From NCBI GenBank assembly GCA_016933355.1, contig JAFGBC010000363.1, forward strand, positions 1 to 6,169: a DNA stretch of 6,169 nt, read 5' to 3'. A model generated the notes under the pieces. The model did not search any database, was not told the DNA's origin, and was given only the letters and a program-made list of their open reading frames with translations. Within the stretch, counting starts at the first letter, position 1. The number at the start of each line of letters is the position of its first letter. Below, piece by piece: positions 1-6,169 of this stretch. The translations under genes were made by a program, and so were the position numbers. Origin of the DNA: Candidatus Aminicenantota bacterium (lineage in GTDB: Bacteria > Acidobacteriota > Aminicenantia > Aminicenantales > JAFGBC01).

Positions 1-7
1 AATCAAG

Positions 8-1285
8 GTGAAACGAATTCCCATCCTGATCCTGGGGCTGGCCTGCGCATCCGCTCTGTCGGCGAAAACGGTCCTCCGCCTCGAGGTCCAGGCCGCGATC
101 CACCCCATCAGCGCCGAGTATGTCCGGGCCGGCATCGACCGGGCCGAGCGCGACGGCGCCGACCTTGTCCTCCTCCGCCTCAACACGCCGGGCGGCCTGG
201 ATTCTTCGATGCGAGAGATCATCGAGCGTATCCTGGCCTCGCGCGTCCCGGTCGCCGCCTACGTCGCTCCGAGCGGCGCGCGGGCCGCCTCGGCCGGCTT
301 CTTCATCGGCATCGCCTGCGACATCTTCGCGATGGCTCCGGGCACGAGCACGGGGGCCGCCCACCCGGTCGGCGTCGGGATCGGCGGCCAGGCCATGGAC
401 AAGACCATGGAGGACAAGGTCACCCACGACGCCGCCTCCTACATCAAGACGCTGGCCGAACGGCGCGGGCGGAACGTCAAGATGGCCGAGGACGGCGTGC
501 GCCAGAGCCTGTCCTACACGGAACGAGAGGCTCTGGCCGGCGGGGTCATCGACCTCATCGCGACCGATGAGGCCGAGCTCCTGGCCGCCCTCGACGGCCG
601 GACGATCAAGCTCTTCGACGGCGAGGAGCGGACTCTCGACCTCCGCGAAGCCCGGGTCGAGGACATGCCCATGTCCGCCCGCCAGAAGTTCCTGATCACG
701 ATCGCGAACCCCAACTTCGCCTATATCCTCCTCATGCTGGGACTGCTCGGCCTCTACTTCGAGTTCGCCAACCCCGGGGCCATCCTGCCCGGCGTCCTGG
801 GCGGGATCTGCCTTCTGCTGGCGGTCTTCGCCTTCCAGATCCTGCCCATAAACTACGTCGGCCTCCTCCTCATCCTGCTCGCCGCCGTCTGCTTCGTGCT
901 CGAGGTTAAGGTCCACAGCTACGGACTTCTATCCGTGGGAGGCATCGCCGCCATGATCATCGGCTCGCTCATGCTTGTCAACGCGCCCATCCCGGAGATG
1001 AAGCCGAGCTTGAGCCTCATCCTTCCGGTCGCCCTGAGCGTATCGGCGATCGTCCTCTTTCTCGTCGCCCTCGTCGTCCGCGCCCACGTGCGCCGGGCTG
1101 CCACCGGCCGCGAGGGGCTCGAGGGCGAGTTCGGAGAGACCCGGACCGATCTGGCCCCCGAGGGCAAGGTTTTCGTCCACGGCGAAATCTGGGACGCCGT
1201 CGCCGACGAGCCTCTCCCCCGCGGAACTCGGGTCAAGATCGTCGAGGTCCTCGACCATCTCAAGGTCCGGGTCGTCAGGGCTTAA
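8..1285 (+). CDS. NfeD-family membrane-bound serine protease (ClpP-class, NfeD1b type)
   Basis: This 425-residue protein is a membrane protease of the family typified by Pyrococcus PH1510, which cleaves the C-terminal hydrophobic tail of its partner stomatin. Residues 1-19 look like a signal peptide: KR n-region, hydrophobic core, and SALSA before a likely cut ahead of K20. Residues about 20-215 form the ClpP/SppA-like protease domain, with NTPGG at 59-63 and AASAG at 93-97. S95 aligns with the catalytic Ser of PH1510, and K137 (in EDKVTH) with its general-base Lys, so the Ser-Lys dyad appears intact. Four or five hydrophobic segments follow between about 235 and 358. Residues about 368-425 are the soluble NfeD OB-fold. 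It is full length for the long NfeD class. The GTG start gives a sensible signal peptide, but only 7 upstream bases are visible, with no in-frame stop, so an earlier start cannot be excluded. The slipin gene follows after 16 bp, the usual arrangement for this family. Confidence 0.93.
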   Translation: MKRIPILILGLACASALSAKTVLRLEVQAAIHPISAEYVRAGIDRAERDGADLVLLRLNTPGGLDSSMREIIERILASRVPVAAYVAPSGARAASAGFFIGIACDIFAMAPGTSTGAAHPVGVGIGGQAMDKTMEDKVTHDAASYIKTLAERRGRNVKMAEDGVRQSLSYTEREALAGGVIDLIATDEAELLAALDGRTIKLFDGEERTLDLREARVEDMPMSARQKFLITIANPNFAYILLMLGLLGLYFEFANPGAILPGVLGGICLLLAVFAFQILPINYVGLLLILLAAVCFVLEVKVHSYGLLSVGGIAAMIIGSLMLVNAPIPEMKPSLSLILPVALSVSAIVLFLVALVVRAHVRRAATGREGLEGEFGETRTDLAPEGKVFVHGEIWDAVADEPLPRGTRVKIVEVLDHLKVRVVRA

Positions 1286-1288
1286 TCC

Positions 1289-1296
1289 AAGGAGGT
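1289..1296 (+). promoter_or_regulatory. Strong ribosome binding site for the slipin gene
   Basis: AAGGAGGT is a near-perfect match to the anti-Shine-Dalgarno sequence. It lies 5 nt before the ATG at 1302 and just after the TAA of the protease gene (1283-1285). It fixes the slipin start and suggests efficient translation from a shared transcript. Confidence 0.85.
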
Positions 1297-1301
1297 CTGT
1301 C

Positions 1302-2063
1302 ATGATCTATTGGCCGCTATGGATCGTCGGCTTCTTCATCCTCTACATCCTCAACTCGATCAAGGTGCTCCGGGAATACGAGCGGGGCGTCATCTTCCGC
1401 CTCGGCCGCGTCCTGCCCCAGCCCAAGGGGCCGGGCATCATCCTCGTCTTCGCCCCGATCGACCGCATGGTCCGGATCGGGCTCCGGCTGATCGCGATGG
1501 ACATCCCGCCCCAAGACGTCATCACCAAGGACAACGTCTCGGTCAAGGTCAACGCCGTTCTCTACTTCCGCGTCATCGATCCCGTCAGGTCCGTCATCGA
1601 GGTCCAAGACTATCTCTACGCGACCTCCCAGCTCGCCCAGACCACGCTGCGCAGCGTGCTGGGTCAGGTCGAGCTCGACGATCTCCTCTCCGCGCGCGAC
1701 AAGCTCAACGCCCAAATCCAGGAGATCATCGACAAGCACACCGACCCCTGGGGGATCAAAGTCCAGCTCGTCGAGATCAAGCACGTCGACCTGCCCGAGA
1801 ACATGGTCCGGGCCATCGCCAAGCAGGCTGAGGCCGAGCGCGAGCGGCGGGCCAAGGTCATCCACGCCGACGGCGAGTTCCTGGCCGCCGACAAGCTGAC
1901 CCAGGCCGCCGATATCATCTCCCGCAACCCCCAGGCCCTCCAGCTCCGCTTCCTGGGCACCCTGTCCGAGATCGCGACCGAGAAGAACTCGACGATCGTC
2001 TTCCCCCTCCCGATCGAGCTGCTCAAGGCCTTCACGTTTGACAAGAAGGACAAAACGAAGTAG
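1302..2063 (+). CDS. Slipin: stomatin/prohibitin-like SPFH-domain membrane protein
   Basis: This 253-residue protein is a bacterial slipin (p-stomatin family). Such proteins form large oligomeric membrane scaffolds that organise lipid microdomains and act with NfeD proteases. A single N-terminal hydrophobic segment (about residues 3-18) anchors it. The SPFH domain runs from about 23 to 180 and shows typical elements: REYERGVIFRLGR (24-36), GPGIILVFAPID (43-54), the VITKDNVSVKVNAVLYFRV stretch (73-91) and DPWGIKV near 148-154. An AEAERERRAK helix (176-185) begins the charged coiled-coil region. The C-terminal part has the conserved hydrophobic stretch STIVFPLP (230-237), which lines up with the PH1511 tail segment cut by PH1510. 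Length is normal for the family. Its place directly behind the protease gene supports a functional pair. The HflK/HflC and FloT branches of SPFH fit less well because of the short C-terminus and the neighbour. Confidence 0.94.
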   Translation: MIYWPLWIVGFFILYILNSIKVLREYERGVIFRLGRVLPQPKGPGIILVFAPIDRMVRIGLRLIAMDIPPQDVITKDNVSVKVNAVLYFRVIDPVRSVIEVQDYLYATSQLAQTTLRSVLGQVELDDLLSARDKLNAQIQEIIDKHTDPWGIKVQLVEIKHVDLPENMVRAIAKQAEAERERRAKVIHADGEFLAADKLTQAADIISRNPQALQLRFLGTLSEIATEKNSTIVFPLPIELLKAFTFDKKDKTK

Positions 2064-2065
2064 AT

Positions 2066-2073
2066 AAGGAGGG
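2066..2073 (+). promoter_or_regulatory. Ribosome binding site for the SPOR-domain gene
   Basis: AAGGAGGG lies between the slipin TAG (2061-2063) and the ATG at 2076. The GGAGG core ends 3 nt from the start codon, which is close but workable. It supports the ATG at 2076 and co-transcription with the slipin gene. Confidence 0.75.
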
Positions 2074-2075
2074 AC

Positions 2076-2702
2076 ATGGGCAATAAGGACTACCGCGAGC
2101 TTCAGGTCTCGAGCACCCACCTCGTCGTCATCTTCATCGGCATCCTGATCGTCTGCGGAGTCAGCTTCCTGCTCGGCGTCAACGTCGGCAAGCGGAAGGC
2201 CCAGCTCGAGGGCCAATCCTCCCTCCCCGCGCCCCAAGTCCTGTCGAAGATTCAGGACCCGGCGCCGGCTGAATCGGTCGGGACCTCCAAGACCGAGACG
2301 CCGGACAAGAAGGCCGCCAAGCCTCCGGCCCAGGGGGCCGACGCCGCGAAGACGGCGACGCAGGCCAAGCCGGACGCCGCGACGCCTTCGACCCCGGACA
2401 AGAAAACGGCCAAGCCGGCCGCGACAAAGCCGAGCGCGGCCTCGTCCGCTCCCCTGACCGCCGCCAAAGGGACATTCTCCATCCAGGTCGGAGCCTTCGA
2501 AAAGCGCGAGGACGCCCTCCTTACGGCCAAGAAGTTCGACGGCCAGGGCTATATCTGTCGCGTGCTCGACCCCTTCCCGGGCGAGCGGGTCAGGTATTTC
2601 CGTGTCCGGATCGGGGCGTTCAAGACGAGGGCCGAGGCCGCGGCCGCGCGCGACACGTTCGTGTCGGGCGGCGGAAAAGACTACTTCATCGTCCAAAACT
2701 GA
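2076..2702 (+). CDS. SPOR-domain protein with one membrane anchor
   Basis: This 208-residue protein has a short charged cytoplasmic N-terminus, one hydrophobic helix at about residues 14-35, a long low-complexity linker (about 45-130) rich in Ala, Pro, Lys and Thr, and a C-terminal SPOR domain (about 132-207). The SPOR domain begins FSIQVGAF (134-141) and has the repeated half YFRVRIGAF (174-182). SPOR domains bind peptidoglycan strands stripped of stem peptides, typically at division septa, and the layout resembles FtsN/DedD-like proteins. By topology the linker and SPOR domain should be outside the cytoplasmic membrane. The linker carries two near-identical TPDKK.AKP units. The gene sits 12 bp after the slipin gene, so it probably belongs to the same envelope operon. 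The domain call is firm; a specific division role is inferred, and it cannot be named ftsN from sequence alone. Confidence 0.88.
   Translation: MGNKDYRELQVSSTHLVVIFIGILIVCGVSFLLGVNVGKRKAQLEGQSSLPAPQVLSKIQDPAPAESVGTSKTETPDKKAAKPPAQGADAAKTATQAKPDAATPSTPDKKTAKPAATKPSAASSAPLTAAKGTFSIQVGAFEKREDALLTAKKFDGQGYICRVLDPFPGERVRYFRVRIGAFKTRAEAAAARDTFVSGGGKDYFIVQN
2298..2417 (+). repeat. Two-copy TPDKK.AKP repeat in the SPOR-protein linker
   Basis: Within the linker, TPDKKAAKP (residues 75-83) recurs as TPDKKTAKP (residues 106-114), 31 residues apart, with Ala/Thr/Lys-rich spacer between. The DNA copies are similar but not identical, fitting an old internal duplication or low-complexity convergence. The unit is probably a flexible, positively charged spacer. 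Confidence 0.6.
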
Positions 2703-2755
2703 CGGGCGGGCGGCCCGGTCCGGAAAGCGCCGGCCCCCACCCGCCGCCGAAGGAG

Positions 2756-2784
2756 TTGACAAGCGCGGCCCCGTCCCGTATCCT
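2756..2784 (+). promoter_or_regulatory. Sigma70-type promoter for prfB
   Basis: A perfect -35 hexamer TTGACA (2756-2761) is followed after exactly 17 bp by TATCCT (2779-2784), a 4-of-6 match to TATAAT that keeps the conserved first TA and final T. It lies in the only substantial intergenic gap (2703-2814), directly ahead of prfB. Transcription would begin near 2791, leaving a 5' leader of only about 24 nt. There is no extended -10 TG. It was recognised by eye; there is no start-site data. Confidence 0.75.
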
Positions 2785-2814
2785 GGGTTTTCTCCGTTTC
2801 ATTGAACAAACGCC

Positions 2815-3958
2815 ATGAAAGACGCAGCGACCGAATTTTCCAGCGCATCGGCCGACCTGAAGGCCGCCTTCGAGGAGCTACTCTCCAAGTTCGACGACGT
2901 CCGAGGTTTTCTTTGACATCGAGCGGAAGTCGGCCGAGGCGACCGTCCTCCAGGATGAGCTGAGCCGTCCCGAAACCTGGCGGGACCAGCGGAAATACCA
3001 GTCCCTCCAGCAGAAGAAGAAGCGGCTCGACCGCGTCCTCCAGGCTTTCGGTCGTCTCACCGCCAAGAAACAGGACATCGACGTCCTGTTCGATCTGGGC
3101 CGCGAGGGCGAGCCGGTCGAGCCCGACCTCAGGGCGGCCATCGGCGAGTTCGCCGGCCGCCTCGACGAGGCCGAGCTTCAGTCGCTGTTTTTCGACCCCG
3201 ACGACGCCCTGAACGCCATCCTGACCATCCACCCCGGCGCGGGCGGGACCGAGTCGCAGGACTGGGCCTCGATCCTGCTCCGGATGTACCTCCGCTACGC
3301 CGAGCGCAAGGGTTACAAGTCCGAGGTCCTCGACTTCCAGCCCGGGGAGGAAGCCGGGCTCAAGAGCGCGACGGTCCGGATCGCGGGCGAGTACGCCTTC
3401 GGGAACCTCAGCCAGGAGACGGGCGTCCATCGCCTGGTCCGCATCTCCCCCTTCGACGCCAACAGCCGCCGCCACACGTCGTTCGCGGCCGTCTTCGCCT
3501 ACCCCGAGCTCGCGGACGACATCGAGGTCGACATCAGCCCCGACGAGCTCCGCGTCGACACCTACCGCTCCTCGGGCAAGGGGGGCCAGCACGTCAACAC
3601 GACCGACTCGGCCGTCCGGATCACCCACCTCCCGACCGGGATCGTCGTCCAGTGCCAGAACGAGCGCTCCCAGCACAATAACAAGGCCGTCGCCATGCGC
3701 ATGCTCGTGTCGCGCCTCCACGAGATCGAGAAGAAAAAGAAGTACGCCAAGATCGAGAAGATGGAGGACGCCAAGTCCGAGATCGCCTGGGGCAACCAGA
3801 TCCGGTCCTACGTCCTCCACCCCTACCGGCTCGTCAAGGACCTCCGGACCCGGCTCGAGACGGGAGACGTCGACAAGATCCTGGACGGCGGCCTCGACGA
3901 CTTCATCAAGGCCGTCCTCGTCCTTCGCAAGAAGGACTCCGCCGCGGCGGGGGGCTGA
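2815..3958 (+). CDS. prfB: Peptide chain release factor 2 (RF2), made by programmed +1 frameshift
   Basis: RF2 recognises UGA and UAA stop codons in the ribosomal A site and triggers hydrolysis of peptidyl-tRNA. The product is about 380 residues, joined from 2815-2913 and 2915-3958. The first frame codes 33 residues ending VRGFL, then hits TGA at 2914-2916. Skipping T2914 resumes as DIERKSAE and stays open to the TGA at 3956-3958. E. coli RF2 has RGYL/DYD at the same junction. Diagnostic motifs are the GAGGTE stretch (141-146), the RF2-specific SPF codon-recognition tripeptide (211-213) and the catalytic GGQ loop (256-258) within SGKGGQHVN. SPF rather than PxT rules out RF1. The size is slightly above E. 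coli RF2 (365). The ATG at 2815 is chosen because an in-frame TGA lies at 2803-2805 and no other ATG fits, although no Shine-Dalgarno precedes it. Expression should be autoregulated: low RF2 makes the TGA slow to terminate and favours the shift. Confidence 0.96.
2903..2917 (+). promoter_or_regulatory. prfB: prfB programmed +1 frameshift site with internal Shine-Dalgarno-like element
   Basis: The slippery site is CTT (2911-2913) followed by TGA (2914-2916) and C2917, the conserved CUU UGA C core. The peptidyl-tRNA on CUU slips to UUU and decoding resumes at GAC (2915-2917). The upstream stimulator is GAGGT (2903-2907), which can pair with the 16S anti-Shine-Dalgarno. In E. coli it is AGGGGGT placed one base nearer the CTT. 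The GGT TTT CTT codons are conspicuously AT-rich for this GC-rich gene, consistent with selection for the signal. A sequencing error is unlikely because the shift falls exactly at the family's conserved recoding position. Confidence 0.93.
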
Positions 3959-3964
3959 GGGGAG
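3958..3964 (+). promoter_or_regulatory. Ribosome binding site of the kinase gene, overlapping the prfB stop
   Basis: AGGGGAG begins on the last base of the prfB TGA (3956-3958) and ends 6 nt before the GTG at 3971. The good spacing supports the GTG start, and the overlap with the stop suggests translation of the kinase may be coupled to termination on prfB. Confidence 0.65.
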
Positions 3965-3970
3965 ACGCCC

Positions 3971-6127
<2,157 letters not shown>

Positions 6128-6169
6128 CGGGCCTCTCCGTCGCCCGGCCGTCTCGCGCCCGCCCTCCGC

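Noticed and set aside
29..49. Lipoprotein signal in the NfeD protein at the Cys in LGLAC (residue 13)
   Set aside because: Gly at -3 and Leu at -2 do not fit a normal lipobox, and the h-region would be too short. A signal peptidase I-like site after SALSA is more plausible.
2704..2748. Possible intrinsic terminator after the SPOR gene, from GC-rich complementary segments such as GGCGGG (2705-2710) and CCCGCC (2740-2745)
   Set aside because: Such pairings arise easily in this composition, the long internal region pairs poorly, and no T run follows; the next sequence is the prfB -35 region.
2815..2916. prfB as a pseudogene broken by a frameshift or premature TGA
   Set aside because: The break is precisely the conserved CTT TGA C recoding site at the correct codon, and everything downstream is intact, including SPF and GGQ.
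3284..3958. A shorter release-factor-like gene starting at the ATG at 3284
   Set aside because: The ATG is an internal Met of RF2. Coding similarity continues unbroken upstream to the frameshift site, including the GAGGTE motif, so a start here would give a truncated factor.
6128..6169. Small inverted repeat CGGGC/GCCCG (6128-6132 and 6142-6146) after the kinase stop as a terminator
   Set aside because: It has only 5 bp of stem with a 9-nt loop and no T tract. Nothing else is recognisable in the final 42 bases, and the window ends too soon to judge.

Overview
The window is a strongly GC-rich bacterial chromosomal segment with a heavy G/C bias at third codon positions. All five genes lie on the + strand and are tightly packed. 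The gene content is chromosomal housekeeping plus one large signalling protein. I see no rRNA, tRNA, CRISPR array, insertion sequence, attachment site or phage gene. The kinase–TolB-like–TPR architecture at the right end is especially common in Acidobacteria and Candidatus Aminicenantes-type genomes. With the high GC content, that is my best guess at the source, but it is an inference and not a demonstrated placement.

Left block (8-2702) looks like one three-gene transcription unit concerned with the cell envelope. First is a membrane-bound NfeD/ClpP-class serine protease. After 16 bp comes a slipin (stomatin/SPFH family), the classic partner and candidate substrate of that protease. After another 12 bp comes a small single-pass membrane protein with a C-terminal SPOR (peptidoglycan-binding) domain. 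The slipin and SPOR genes each have a near-perfect Shine-Dalgarno sequence, and no promoter is evident between the three. The first gene starts 8 bases into the window, so the unit's promoter and perhaps further genes lie upstream.

Right block (2756-6127) begins with a well-formed sigma70-type promoter (TTGACA, 17-bp spacer, TATCCT) in the only real intergenic gap. It drives prfB, encoding peptide chain release factor 2, interrupted at codon 34 by an in-frame TGA. This is the known autoregulatory +1 programmed frameshift (CTT TGA C), so the full protein is read from two frames. After 12 bp comes a GTG-started 718-residue Ser/Thr protein kinase fused to a TolB/FlgO-like domain and TPR repeats, whose Shine-Dalgarno overlaps the prfB stop codon. 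The two are probably co-transcribed. The last 42 bases hold no recognisable gene.

I did not find a clearly new system. The points most worth a second look are the non-canonical sequence and spacing of the prfB frameshift stimulator, the absence of a Shine-Dalgarno in the short prfB leader, the protease–slipin–SPOR grouping, and the apparently soluble kinase–TolB-like–TPR protein placed behind prfB.
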